The notes below the pieces were generated by a model, which had not been told where the DNA came from, searched no databases, and worked only from the letters and a program-made list of their open reading frames with translations. The position numbers and the translations under genes were made by a program. A DNA stretch of 64,000 bases from Rhodamnia argentea (lineage: Eukaryota > Streptophyta > Magnoliopsida > Myrtales > Myrtaceae): positions 29,071,294-29,135,293 of the forward strand of contig NC_063155.1 in assembly GCF_020921035.1 (NCBI RefSeq), given 5' to 3'. Numbering within the stretch: the stretch's first letter is position 1; each line of letters starts with the position of its first letter. This document shows, one piece after another, positions 21,177-33,898 of this stretch.

Positions 21177-21828
21177 TTCTCCTTCCTTTTTTTTTTTTTT
21201 TTTTTACTTTGTTATTGACCGACGATTAATTTGCTGGAGAGCGGTTTGGGCCTTGGCGTCTCACCTACGTTGGAGTTTGCGGTGGTTTTTCTTTCTGGGC
21301 TTTGAAACGTGGACCGATCGTATCGGCAAAATGAGAAACGTGTATTGACTTTCTTTGCTTTGCCAAAAAATAAAAAAAAAATAATAATAATAATAATTTT
21401 ACAAATAAAATTATTATTGAAAATAATTAGTTAATTAGAATATTGCTACTATCAGTAATGATTTATGTTCCAATATCTATGGATTTTCAGGAAAATCGTT
21501 AATTTTCACGAAATTAATAGGCCCTACACTTGAATTTTATTTTTTTTATTAGAAAATGAGCTATTGCACTAATTTCGCCTCGGAAGACCGCCTTCCTGTT
21601 GTAAAGTTCATCTATTCTTAATTTTTAGGCTATTTTTCCATATAATAAGAATAATACTTCTCGCATCTAATAATTGGAACGATGTGCTTACACATCTTTT
21701 AACGAAAAACGAAAAGTAACTTTAATGGAAAGATAATTCAGATAGATACATAAACAAATATTATAAGATGAGAAATCAAAGTGATAAATTAAATAAATTA
21801 ACCTTAAATAGATACATAAAATAGTATT

Positions 21829-22332
21829 ACTATAAAAGAGGGAAGAATTACGAAAAAAGTAAAAAACTTATTACAATTGTATTAATTCAATCCTTTTTTT
21901 TTTTTGTCGATCAATTTTGAACCTTTTGTAATTCTGTCACTTCAATCCATCCAGCCAATTTTGGCCGACCGACGTGGATGCCGGTCATGCGACAACATAG
22001 TATTTTAATATATTTTTATGGATTGTTTTACTTTCTCTATTTTCTTTTTTTCGTGAGGTCGACTTCGCCGGATGGTCGACGAGGACGACCGACTACGGGA
22101 AGAAGAGGGAAGAAAAAATAGAAAAAAGGAAACAAATAATGAATAATAAAATAAAAATTATAAAGAAATTATTAAAATATTATGTCGCATGCCGGTCAGA
22201 ATTGGTTGGACGGAATAAATTGACACAAATGCAAAAATTTTAAAATTGAATTTGCAAAAAATAATTCATGACTAAATTAATACAATTACAATAGGTTTAG
22301 GATTTTGTTTTATAAGTTTTCCACTATAAAAG
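21829..22332. mobile_element. Mutator-like foldback element (21839-22322) with 10-bp target duplication
   Basis: ACTATAAAAG occurs at 21829-21838 and again at 22323-22332, a perfect 10-bp direct repeat flanking an inverted-repeat element. The arms pair: TTATTACAATTGTATTAATTCA at left with TAAATTAATACAATTACAATAGG at right, and CATGCGACAACATAGTATTTTAAT with ATTAAAATATTATGTCGCATG nearer the centre. No protein is encoded. It is the same family as 6811-7490 and lies between the divergent SELO and EML3 genes. Confidence 0.82.
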
Positions 22333-23880
22333 TGCAAATGAAAGAATAAACATGGAAAATGGGAAGTGGGTAAAAAGAATCAAAACCCACCAGCACTAAA
22401 CCCTCCTTTTATCTACCGTTGTAAATTTTGCAAGTAAGAGTACATATCGGAAAAGGAAAAAAAAAGTCAAATTATTGAACTAAACCGAGCTAAATTGATT
22501 CAAGTTGATTCTTTTAAGAGCGGTTTTTTAACATTTTTTAAAATCATGGCAAACCTGTGAAAAGAAATTGCATCACGTAAGTCGCCAATTGGACTTGGTA
22601 AATAAGAAAATACTCAATTTTTAAAATATTAATTGCACATATCATAGAAAAATTAACGCATTGAAAACTCCTATTTGATTGTCCGATTGGTGTTATAAAA
22701 GGCAAATCTAAATAGAAATATATTAAAACAGATGAAGAAGTTTATGTGCATACTTATCTACGAATATATTATGTGTTACGATTGTATGATTTAATTCCTT
22801 ATGACATCGGTACTCTTTGAGCCATTTCTAGTTTGTGTAATATTGCAAGTTCCTGAAATTAGCGAGAAAAGGCAAAAGAAGAAAATAGCTTATAAAAAAG
22901 TCAATGTATAGTTAAAATATAAACTAAACTGACTATACATTCATCAATTTCAATCATAATAAATCTTAATTTACAAATGAGAGCGTAATTTCAGATAATT
23001 TAGTCTATACGATAATATAACATGTGCATATAACTAATTTGTTATTATTGTTTGCAATAATAATATATTCCGAATCATGAAAAAATCTTTATAAAGATTC
23101 AATATTGCCTAAAACTAGATATGGTTGCGCTAACGGATTATACTCATGCAATATGCGTAGGAAATTATTTTTCATCATAATATCATTGAATTATTATTTT
23201 CCATAAGCGAATGTAAATTGTAAATTTTAGAAATTTTAGAACTTGATAGTAAAATAAATAACAACGAAAAAGGCCAAGGGCTTTTTCAAGCATTTTATTA
23301 TCTCTTCTAACTAATTTTTTGAGTAATTATGATAAACCAAATAAAGATATAGTGTCGAAAATGTTAGGATTCGGCGCGTAATTATCCTGGTTCGCCATTA
23401 AATTAGAGCTATATCCAGTAGGGGATTTTCACCATAATTAGCAATTCCCATCTCTCATAACATCCATCAATTCCAAGAAAAATAAAGAATATATAAAATA
23501 GTTATTTATGGACTCAGACCTAAACTATCAATTGGCTCGAACTATAAAAATCATCTGGCATCTTGAGGGTGCTATCCCTACGACCCCCACAGAGGCAGCC
23601 GCCTCGGACCCCGCTTACTCATCGGGGAGCGGGACCTCATGTCTTACTATAGATATGAAGTACGAATCGGAATCACACCCCAAAAGAAAATAACTTCCAA
23701 ATCAAATCAGAATTAAAAGAATTGGGATTAATATATTTCGACGATATTTTATTTACAAATTCTATCATCGTGAAACAATTATTTGCACCGTCGGGCACTC
23801 TCCCATCGCTGAAGCTGGCACTCTGTGAGAAGTCCGGAATCAAAACCAATCATTAACTGAAAAATTAGGGCGCCAGAAAA
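22333..23880. other. AT-rich intergenic between SELO and EML3
   Basis: No gene seen. The part next to 24100 is GC- and CT-richer and should be the EML3 promoter and leader. A small GC-rich patch at about 23570-23650 reads like an ORF but has no recognisable protein. Confidence 0.4.
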
Positions 23881-24349
23881 GTTATTTGAAGTCCGGTTTC
23901 CTTCTTCGACTCGAGCTTCGACTCTCCGCTGAAGAACACACACAGACGCGCGCTCTCTCTCTCTCTCCCCCGTCGATCGACTCTTCTGGTGTGAAATCTT
24001 CAATCTCGAATCGCGGTTTTCGCCTCTTCGCTTGCCCTCCATTCACCCGGAGTCGCGCAATTCGTTGGGAGATTCCGGCTACGGTCTCGTGAAGACCGAA
24101 TCGCTCCTCGTCCCCCTCTTTCCTGCCCTCGGCTTTCGCTGTTTCCGCGTCAAACTCGACGTCATGGAGCCCAATGGAGTGGTTGGGGGATTCGTGTCGG
24201 TGGATTCTCCGTGAATTTGCCTTCTTTCGGAGCAGCGCGAAAGTCCAGCAGCTTGTGGTTGGTGCGGTTGCAGGCCTTCGATTGGGTAGAAGAAGCGAAC
24301 TAGGTGGCCTTTTGTGTTTGGAGTGAATATTTGATTCGAACAGACGGCG

Positions 24350-27300
24350 ATGGATTATGAATTGTCCGATAGCAGCGGTATGTATGATAAAGATCGACGC
24401 TTTGACTGTTTTTGTGCTTCTTAGGGTTCTTTTCGATCTTATTATCGCTTTAAACATATGTTGTTCTATCGATTTTGCTTTAATATTTTGAATTGAGATG
24501 GTCCCTTGTACTCAATTAGAAGTATACGCCGTTGTTAGAAACTTGGAGCAGCCAATCGAAAGAAGTATATTTTTCAATTTGAGGTTTTTAAAGGATTACT
24601 TGGTTGATTTTGAGCTAACTCTGATTTTTTCCGGCTGATCTTGTGGTCTTATGATTAAAAATAGTCTGGGAACTACTTTTAGGATTTAATAACTTAGCCG
24701 TCGACTCGTTGCTGTGATTAATGGGTCTGGTTGTTAGATGGATGCAGTGGCGTAGTAGAAGGATTCAAGCTTGTTTACGTGCTTCTAAGTAGTCTGTATT
24801 AGATTTCACTTGTACTGTACTAAGGTTAGTTACCTTCTTTCAGCATTATCTATTTTCATACACTTTCCTCTGCTGAAATGTATAATTTGCTGAACCTGCG
24901 GGGTATGTATAACTCTGCAGGTCATCTTTTCTTGGAATCTGTCTTTTGCCTTTAGTTTGTGAGCTGATGGTTTGAATCCCCTCCCCCAGCTTCCACTTCT
25001 TTGAATGTTGCTTTTTCTCGAGGGTCTTGTTAATGAATGCCTTGGGACATCTCTTAAACATACTTACCTAAGAAATATTTATGTTTACAATGCATTGATT
25101 GTGCATAAGACGAGGAAGATAGAACTTTGGATATGATAAAATTTCTTCATTTATATGTTTAATTAGTGCCCTTGGAGCACTCCTTAACAAAATTGCTGTA
25201 TTTAAATCTTACCTTGAAAAAGTGGTTGGCACTCTAAAGTTATCTGATTGTGGATGTATATTAAATGATCCTCTTTGGCATTACATCAGTATTTTGGTCT
25301 TTTTATCTTGCCCTGTGGGGACTTTTGAGCTTGAAGTGTCAATTGTGCTTCTGCTCTCCCCAATATCTTGATACAGCTTTTTTCTCTTAAATTTACCTAT
25401 TTGATAAAAAAAAAAAATTGGTGGAACTTTGTTTTTTTTTTTTTAATATGCGCCAAGAAATGGCCTTATTTGTCGTTTCTTGAAGATCATAGGAGCATAT
25501 TATTTGGGGTTTTCCATGTATGAGGTGATCAGTCTTCAATCCGTGGATTAGAGATTATTTCAGTTTTGTTTTCTCTTCCTTTGCCTTTTGATTCATCTAG
25601 TGAGGGTTTAGATGTTGCTGACAAACTTCTGAACCTTGTGCCTTCTTATCCCACCAGATCCTAAAAAATAAACCCAAGAAAAAGAGCATCTAGCTAGTGC
25701 TTTGATGCTGGTATATTCTATCACATCTTTATTCTCTTTCCTTCATTATCATCCGTTGTCATTTCACCAAAATGGCTAATTTTGGTATCGATCAACATAT
25801 GGTTGCAGCTTTTTTGGTGTCTTTACTTTGTAAAAGAGTGTAGGCTGCTTTTCCATTAAGCTACTGAGATTGCTGATACACTTGAATTATTAGAAGTAGT
25901 GATGCCTTTTACAACCTTAATGTCCTAATTAGTAGCTTATATCGGATGAAGAGATGCTGTGCCCTATCTTAATGTTGCAATCAGCAGCGTATTGGTTTAA
26001 CTCATCCATAGATACTGCAAATGCACTACATCTGGTTTTCCCATTCCTTTAGAAATTTCTTCGTGACCCTTTTTTCTTTTTTTTTGGTCAGACTTCGTGA
26101 CCCTTTATGGGGTGTAATTTGTAATCCTTCTTTGTATATGCAGGGACAGATGATGATCTGCCTCCTACTCATAATAGGTTTCAGAGGGGGGCCAGAACTG
26201 CTGGCAACCCCCGGTCTAGTTTTGTTGGTCCTCCTCTGTTGCCTAGTGTTCATGGTGACATGGAAACCCAGATCCACGACATTGAGCAAGAAGCCTACTG
26301 TTCAGTCCTTCGGGCATTCAAAGCTCAGTCTGATGCCATTACCTGGGTATCTCTTGTTGTTCATATGTTAACTTTTCTGTCTTGCTTGAGTTTTTTAACC
26401 AGGCTCAGTGGCTTTTTTCCCCTTGTCTTTGATAGGAAAAGGAAGGTCTAATTACTGAACTGAGGAAAGAGCTGAGGGTATCAGATGAGGAACATAGGGA
26501 ACTTCTATCAAGGGTCAATGCTGATGACATGATTCGTAGGATAAGGTCTCATCTTTTGGATGACTTGTTACTCTAGTTGCTAAGAAATAATGGATGAGCT
26601 ATATTAATGTAGATAATTCTTTTTTCATTTTTGATCCTTCATTTCTAACTACTTCTTTAGCCGTTAGGGAGTGGAGAAAAGCAAGAGGGCTTCAACCAGG
26701 CATGCTCAGCACATCTCAGCCTGTTCATGATCTCTTACCAAGTCCCAGTGTCTCAGCATCTCGTAAGAAACAGAAAACATCACAATCTGTAGCTTCTTTA
26801 TCTATGGGGGCACCATCTCCTGCACTGCATCCATCAATGCAACAACCTTCTGGATCGATAAAACGAGGACCTCCCCCTGGAGCCAGGAGTAAGAAACAGA
26901 AATCAGTAAGTTGGGAACTTTTTGACTTTTTTCCCAAGAATTTGAATAGATAAGTGTATGTTTCCTCTTCTTTTTATTAACAAAGCACCATATCTGCTGG
27001 ATTTTTTGTGAAGTCCATGCAGTACCCTTCTGCAGGTATTAGCACAAGGCCAGGTGCAAATCGGGGCACCTCAGGGGCCTTTCCAGTGAACGAACATGCT
27101 GAGGCGACATCTTATGATCCACTTATAGGGAAGAGAGTCTGGACTAGGTGGCCCGATGACAACAATTTCTATGAGGCTGTTATAACCGACTACAATGCAG
27201 CTGAGGTATTGTTTCCTAACTGTTGGATAGGTGTTGTTCCTTAGTCGTTGGATGTTTTTAGTGTTAAGAAATTTCACTGATCATTAACCTAAATCTTTTT

Positions 27301-28947
27301 CACTAGGGTCGCCATGCTCTCGTTTATGATATAAATACAGCAGATGAAACATGGGAGTGGGTCAACCTCAAAGAGGTAAATATACTTTGGTAGAATTTGC
27401 CAGGAGGATTAATATGCCATTTGAAGATAAAAGTTTATTCACTGGACATTATGTGTTAGTTGATTGTTGGGGTATCATGCAGAGTCTCAGTTTTGGCCGG
27501 TTGCACACTTTTAAATACCTATTCCTTTTCTGATGTCAAATGTTGACTAGATTTTCTTCTTGCCGCATTTCTTTGATAATAGTACAGTTGTTCGTTGTTA
27601 AGGATATCGCCATTGGTGATTTACCTTTAATTGGTTTTTGGGCTAACATTTATAAGCTCTTTCGCCCACACTCAAGCACACACCTGACACCCTCCCGCAC
27701 ACCATATGGTGGTTAATGTCTCTTTAACTGATCCTGCTGTTTCACTAGTTATCTCTTCCTATTGCTCGTGGAATTGGCATTTCTGAGTATCATATTTTCT
27801 CTTCTATCATGTAGATATCTCCTGAAGATATCCGATGGGAAGGAGAGGATCCTGGCGTATCTCGTAGGGGAGGCCGTCCTGGTCCAGGGCGTGGAACCAA
27901 AAAACCCATGACCCGTGGTGGTGGCGTTGCGGGAGTCGGAAGAGGTAGAGGAACCACAAAGGGTCAAACCAAGAAAGATGTTCCTTTATCGCAAAACGGT
28001 GTGGGAAAAAAGGCATTGGGGGATATTGAATTACTTCATACAGATACACTAATTAAGGAGGTATCCGAATGACTTTAATGGATTTGAACTTTGAAATAGC
28101 TATCTTCTATTCTTTATTTTTTAGGATATTAATGTAACAGGTGGAGAAAGTTTTTGGCGCAACCCATCCTGATCCCACAGAGATTGAGAAAGCGAAGAAA
28201 GTGCTGAAGGTGATTGCTTGCTTATCTCTTGTTTTATGCTGTTTTATATTGCCGTTCTTTCTCATCCACCCATGTCTCCGTGAAATGCAGGAGCATGAGC
28301 AAGCCCTAGTTGATGCAATCTCAAGGCTTGAAGATGCCTCTGATGGTGAAAGTGGTAATACCTAATTACTTAACCGCCATCTTTCATAACAAAAGCAACT
28401 TAGGTTAAGCGCCCTACCAACCCCCCTTCCCCCTTCTCTCTCTGACAACTGTTGTAACTTGCCTTTGTTGTACTCTATGTTTATACAGCTTGTAGTGGTG
28501 TACGGGCTCTCTGGCTTTGTAAAAATCATGGGGAACATAAGTCAGTTGAATAAATTTTTGTCGATGCGCCCGAAGGGGCTGTTTGAAGTAATTGTAGATG
28601 TTATTCCTCATATTAAAAATATTCTTCCCTCTCTTCTCCTCTCTTTACTACTAGACAATCTCAGTGGTATATAATGTGAGATAGGACAGAGGATAAGGGT
28701 GGCCATTTAATACAATGCTACCTTCTCTTTTTGACTTGCATTTGGCCAAGTCTCAATTGATTACAAAACTCCATTTTCCTTTCGGGACCCATTTCTTTAG
28801 GCATTTTCAGCTGGGTTGATTTGCTTTTTCTTCAAGTATTCGCCCTTTTGGTTACTTCCTTTTACATTTATCCTTGCTTTGCCTTCAAAAGCAGATGGTG
28901 GAGAACACCATAACCAAGGGCAAAACAGGAACGAGGGTGGAGGATGA
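24350..28947 (+). CDS. EML3: EMSY-LIKE chromatin reader, EML3 type (ENT + Agenet/Tudor)
   Basis: Ten coding exons: 24350-24377, 26144-26346, 26436-26545, 26668-26905, 27014-27205, 27307-27375, 27815-28060, 28141-28209, 28291-28354, 28895-28947, in phase throughout, 423 residues. The ENT domain spans about 50-120 ([19 protein letters not shown] through REWRKARG) and the Agenet/Tudor-like domain about 226-290 ([34 protein letters not shown]). A GR-rich stretch ([18 protein letters not shown]) and a helical C-terminal segment follow. The family is nuclear and binds histone marks; Arabidopsis EML genes act in immunity and seed development. Exon 5 has two usable acceptors 9 nt apart (27014 or 27023). 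Failure to splice at 28354 would end the protein after GNT at 28365, two residues past exon 9. The tiny first exon (MDYELSDSS) is typical of the family. Confidence 0.93.
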
Positions 28948-29232
28948 GACAGTATAGTGGGATTGGTGGTGAAGGCTCGGGTGGTGATAAGATAGCCGGA
29001 GATGGTAGGATTTCGACTGATCCCCAGGACGAGGGTCATGACAATTGATTGCTATAGGCGCTTGCTGTACAATTTCCTCTTAATTCATTTAACCAGCATG
29101 TATATTATCATTAGCCTGATATTTGATTATTTCCCTAGCCTTGTGAGTTTTGCAAATCGTAGTTTATTTGGCTGACCTATTCAGTGTACTCGAATTTAAC
29201 TGATATCTAGACTAGTTTGTGATCTGTATGAA

Positions 29233-29237
29233 CTCTC

Positions 29238-29277
<40 letters not shown>
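29233..29277. repeat. CT microsatellite downstream of EML3
   Basis: A CT-dinucleotide run with a single interruption (TCCCTC), just beyond the EML3 3' UTR. Confidence 0.95.
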
Positions 29278-29280
<3 letters not shown>

Positions 29281-31685
29281 GTAAAATGCCAGTATTGCTC
29301 CATCTGGAACTACAAATGAAAGAATTACAAGCCATGAGATACACACCGAAGGAGATAGATCATTCGACATGTAAAACTTAGCTATCCAATCACTTCAAAC
29401 TCCTAGAACAAGCCAGATCAGAAAGGTCCAACAAAGTAACCGCCAAGATCCCAATGTCCAAGCATCGTGACATCTTCCACTTGAGGTGATTCGTTCTGCA
29501 ATTAGAAAGTCCTGAATGCAATTGTAACCCAGGGAAAGAAAAGATATTACACGAGCGCTACTTTGTTAACCTGATTTAAACGGAATTACATGCGACGAAC
29601 CACCTGCAAAGAAAGCTCAACCATAAAATCGATGTGATTCGCTTATTCAGGGTTCTCCAGTCCACTGAGATGGTGTATATAGAGCAAAGCACAAATGTAC
29701 CAGGAGCGCTGTTAGATTCTGTCCTGTATTAGGCATTTGAAAAATTAAGAACATAAAGCAATTCAGTGTTGTCGCCTGGCAAATTGGTCCATAAGGTTGG
29801 ACTAGATCATCTCCAAATGACTCCAGAAATAAGAGCTTATGCATAGAACCAAGAAAACCTTAAAAGAAATTGGCTACGGATCTGCATCTGGGATCATTAA
29901 TAAAGCATAAGCAAATTTAACAGACCCATTGACGTTCCCTATCCACCCAATCAAAGAGTCAAGCGCCCTTTCGTGATGTTCAACAAAATCAATGAGCCAA
30001 GCAGTCCAACGGACTCATCACATAAAAATGAGCATATCCATTGCGCTCACCAAACCATTTCCACCTAAATCGGGAAGGAGTAACGTTCATGCAAATGCTA
30101 GTCATGGTTTCAACATTAGAGAACAGCAGAATTCTAACATCACACTATGGGTTGAACATCCTGTAGTTGGTAACTTACATCCAATTCGCTGAATTTTAAA
30201 TGCTCATACCTACATTGTACTGTAATACGTTGCACCAATATCTTGACCATCATTTGCCAGATTAAACATACAAATTGGACCAGCCACTTTGTAACTTTGG
30301 CCAGAACAATAATCACTCAAAAAGCCACACAAAAGGGGTCCAATCATTAAATTAGAAGCATAAAATATTCCACTCTTTCCCAACTTCGACGTATAAGTTG
30401 CAAACTACGCAGTTCATAACCCTTTGTTCCTACATGATAACATCAGAAGTAGCAAGACAAAGCCGGTTCCTTAAAACAGAGAATGCTGAATGAGCATCAA
30501 AACAATTTGGCAATAAATAGGTGATGAGAGATAACAGGTAGATGGCACAATAACAAATAACAAATGCAAAACAAGATATCACTAAACATGCCTAACGTGA
30601 GAACTCTTGTCTTATCTATATGAACAAAACATAGTTAGAGAGAAACCATTGCCCGTGTCATACCACTGTGTCATATTTCCCAGACAGAACTCTAAACGTG
30701 GCCATCTAAAGGTAGACAGAAAGCCCATTTACTAACTTAATCATGCAAACTCTCTCTTTTCCCTCGACAAAAACTAATTCCATGTGGCCAACCAGAATTT
30801 CAGTCACATCAGCGACAGCGACAGTTATTACCAATCTTCCCTTTGGACGCAATCCTTGTGCATTTCCAATTGATTATGCAGAACTTCTCACAAACTTGGC
30901 CGATTATATATAAAACAGTGCGAAACAGTCTACGAGTTACAACTTTACCAACTATCCAGAGTCCCCAGAATGAACTCCTGAAGGAGCAAACGCTCAACTA
31001 TTATCACCTCCTCGTATCCCCTCTACGCATGAAAACTATTTATCACATCCAAAGCAGGTTCAGCAGCAAAGTAACCCACGAAACAGTGATTAAAACACAT
31101 AGCGGAGCCGCTAAATTGTGCAATGTCCTAATTATCCGCAGATCTGCAACGTTTAAACACGTGAGCAACTTTCAAATCGAATTGCCACCCAGAAACCGTT
31201 ACGATTAGCCAAACATTCGAGCGCTTGATCAATTGAAGCTTCGGAGCATGTGAATCAGACCTGCAGATGATTCTCATCGGGGTCAACCAGAAGACGGCGA
31301 TGAGTCCCAATTAGTTTGAGCAGACGCAAACGCAAATCCAGTCCAGTCGCTGTGTACAACGACGCATGAGCTTTTCTCTCTGCGGAATGAGGACAAAGTC
31401 ATCTCCATCTTTGGAGCTCGGAAGCTGGGGGACAGCCCCAAGGCGTGATTCTCGCCCGATTGAACGGGCTTCCATGGATGAATGCTCGTGAATTTGAGAG
31501 AGACAAGAGAGAGGGGGAGGGATGGGGGCTGAATATGAACAGTGGAGGATGGGCGATTCGTGATTCTCGACCGTCCGAGAAGACTACCTCGGAGATAAAT
31601 GAACAGACGAAATTGAATCGAATTAAACCTAATCTAATTTTATATTTAATCTATGGATTATCCGAATTATATAAACGTACGTGGA
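29278..31685 (-). other. Intergenic; only weak signs of a minus-strand transcript
   Basis: No gene I can defend. On the minus strand a splice-acceptor-like TTTCTAATTGCAG at 29496 precedes a 25-codon frame ending WDLGGYFVGPF-stop (29495-29418). Farther right, 31475-31257 looks like a GC-richer 5' leader with a good donor CTGCAG/GTCTGA. I could not connect the two with coding exons, so this may be a non-coding RNA, a small spliced gene or chance. Confidence 0.2.
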
Positions 31686-31940
31686 TGTTATAATGAACAA
31701 GCCTGACGAGGACGTGAAGTATTCGTCGAGCTCTTAGCGAATTTTCAGGATGGCGAAATGGCAGGATAGATTAATGCATTCCTGACGAATATACGTAAAA
31801 CTGAAATTAATTCACAAAAAGGCTTTGAGCGTCAAACATGCTCACGCGAGAGTATATCTTTTAGAAAAGTGCCCATATTTACATCAAAAAATAAAATCAT
31901 GATATTCGATATAGGACGAATTAAAACGAATAAAACTTAA
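31686..31940 (+). mobile_element. Diverged second copy of the 5S-bearing Cassandra-like LTR
   Basis: It aligns in order with 9458-9826: GATGGCGAAATGGCAGGAT, GTAAAACTGAAATTAATTCAC, GGCTTTGAGCGTCAAACATG, AAGTGCCCATATTTACATC, and ATATAGGACGAATTAAAACG match the corresponding blocks of the first copy. The 5S part has decayed (CATGCTCACGCGAGAGTAT). The left end is probably TGTTATAATGAAC at 31686. The right end and any target duplication are unclear. Confidence 0.5.
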
Positions 31941-33550
31941 TTTAGATTATATTTGTGAATTGATGAGTGAAATTTCTTAATGATCTTTTATCGTATCGGC
32001 TTCTTGAAAGATGAATGTTGGATTTATTTCAGCCACTCTATATATAACTATTTCTTATTGTGATTGGTGGTTTTCATTAAAGTGAAATGGTTAGGGATAA
32101 TTGAATAACCCAACAGTGAATTGGATTGTGTAGCTTTCATTTTGTACCTCCACCTTCGTAAACACCTCGGATTTTTTGTCTCTACTTGTATAGACTGTGT
32201 CACAGTGAAAATACATACAAGAAAAGATAACATGGATATTTGACTGTGATCATGAAGTGGTCCAAAGATTTTCATGACAATGAATGGAGCAACCATCCAA
32301 GATGATCGAATAAGCCTTGAAGCTTTGGCTGTATTTGATCATCAGGAAAAAAATTAGGATATATTTATCATATTCTGTGTTTGGTAAATGTCCAAAATGG
32401 GATAAAAGGGATATAGCATATATAGTCTAGATAAAAATATTTTAGGAGACAGAATAGGATAAAATCGGATGTATTTCTTAAGAGAATATATAAGGAGAAT
32501 CGGATTTTTCCACAGCCACTGCCTCTCCGCTGTGTTGGACCGCTTCTCTAGCAGCAACAACCGCCAAGTGTAGTTGCCTTTCCGGCGGCGCCAAGCTAGG
32601 TTTGCAACAGCGAAGTCAAGTATCTTCACAATCTCGTTTTTTAATCAATAGCTTGGCGTGATATGAGATCATATCTCTCGCTCTTTAATAGTTTGAACAT
32701 TTCCAACATTAAAGGGGTCTTGACATATTACGAAGAACTCAAGGTTGATCATTGACTTTCAAGGTAGCTTTCTTAGATAACTTACATGAATACATCTTCA
32801 ACTTGTGAAAAATGCTGAATAATTCCATTGTTCAAGGTCATTTCGGCTCTAAATCAAGACCCTCTGGTTCTATTGGGTTTGGTCAATCAACCTAATTTCC
32901 GAATTTAGCTAACGCAAACCTTTACTCAACAATAACTCGCTCGTGAGAACTCATCATTGAATAGTTTTTAAACGATTCTAATGTTTAAGAAAAAAGAGTC
33001 GAGCTTAGCCATGCCTTGTGCAGTTCACCAAATATTAAACATGATATGGTAATATTTTTAGATTTTTTATTCTATTCAGTCTTACTCTAACTAAAAATCC
33101 AGACCATCAAACGCAATCTAAGAATTTAAGGGTTTACGTTTCTTGGGTACTCTAGAATACCCTACTCACTATATTTCAGCATTTTTAAATTAAATGAGGA
33201 TAGTTGATAAATGGGATATAGAATCTCCACTGTCATATCAAAAAGAGATTTCCATATGTAATCAGATGGTTCTTGAAAAACTTCATATTCATATTTAATT
33301 CTTTAAATAAACAATCAAACCATACAAAAGTTCAACCGCTATGTACCTCAAAATTGCGCCAAAGCATTACTTGACTACACAGGGAGAAAGGTAGAGTCGC
33401 ATAAATCAACATAAACGACCAAATTAAAGCTTCATTAATGACTAAATACACATTCTGTCTTAAGATTTAAGAGCTCCTGATATGATAAATCCAGTGTCGA
33501 GCAATAACTCCCCATGCCAACCTTCCAACGAATACCAAAACTCATACATG
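31941..33550. other. AT-rich intergenic
   Basis: No gene seen. A patch near 32340-32480 (TGTTTGGTAAAT and similar) resembles the ends of small DNA transposons but I could not pair its termini. The part just below 33551 should be the MED11 3' UTR. Confidence 0.4.
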
Positions 33551-33898
33551 TCAGGCTTCGCTATTATATTCATCGGTAGTTTCTTTCATTCCATCCAGCT
33601 GAGATAGGATGTATTTCAGCTTCTCCAAACCAATCTCATTTGCTATTCGAGAGTTGTAGTCGCACTTCTCGAACGGACGGTATTCACATGCGCTTTTGAT
33701 TTCGTCTCGCAGAGTCACCTGGATGTCCTTGATTGACTGCATGAACTCGCGGCAATGGTTGTTTATAGATTCCTTTCGGGGACCAGCCGGATTAGCAAGT
33801 TCATCCATCACTCCCCCGGCTAGCTCCAAAACCTTGACAATTCTCTTTTCAACATTTTGAAGACGCTGCAATGACGTGTTTTGTGTCGGAGAATCCAT
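33551..33898 (-). CDS. MED11: Mediator of RNA polymerase II transcription subunit 11
   Basis: An intronless 115-residue coding region, the usual plant length. MED11 is in the Mediator head module, where it pairs with MED22 as a helical bundle and helps TFIIH and polymerase II act at promoters. The sequence starts MDSPTQNTSLQRLQNVEKRI and has the conserved RVLELAGGVMDELANP-type helix, NHCREFMQSIKDIQVTLR and ACEYRPFEKCDYNSRIA blocks, which are near-invariant in plants. The ATG at 33898 is chosen because known plant MED11 begins MDS; the frame stays open upstream to 33994, but a splice acceptor (GACTGCAG before 33944) suggests that part is leader or intron. A likely partner donor is CCGA/GTAACG at 35497/35496, giving a ~1.55 kb leader intron. 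Confidence 0.95.
   Translation of the reverse strand: MDSPTQNTSLQRLQNVEKRIVKVLELAGGVMDELANPAGPRKESINNHCREFMQSIKDIQVTLRDEIKSACEYRPFEKCDYNSRIANEIGLEKLKYILSQLDGMKETTDEYNSEA

Noticed and set aside
23882..24457. 191-codon minus-strand ORF
   Set aside because: It is antisense to the EML3 leader and first exon, is rich in Arg/Ser with no domain, and follows the GC- and CT-rich leader composition.
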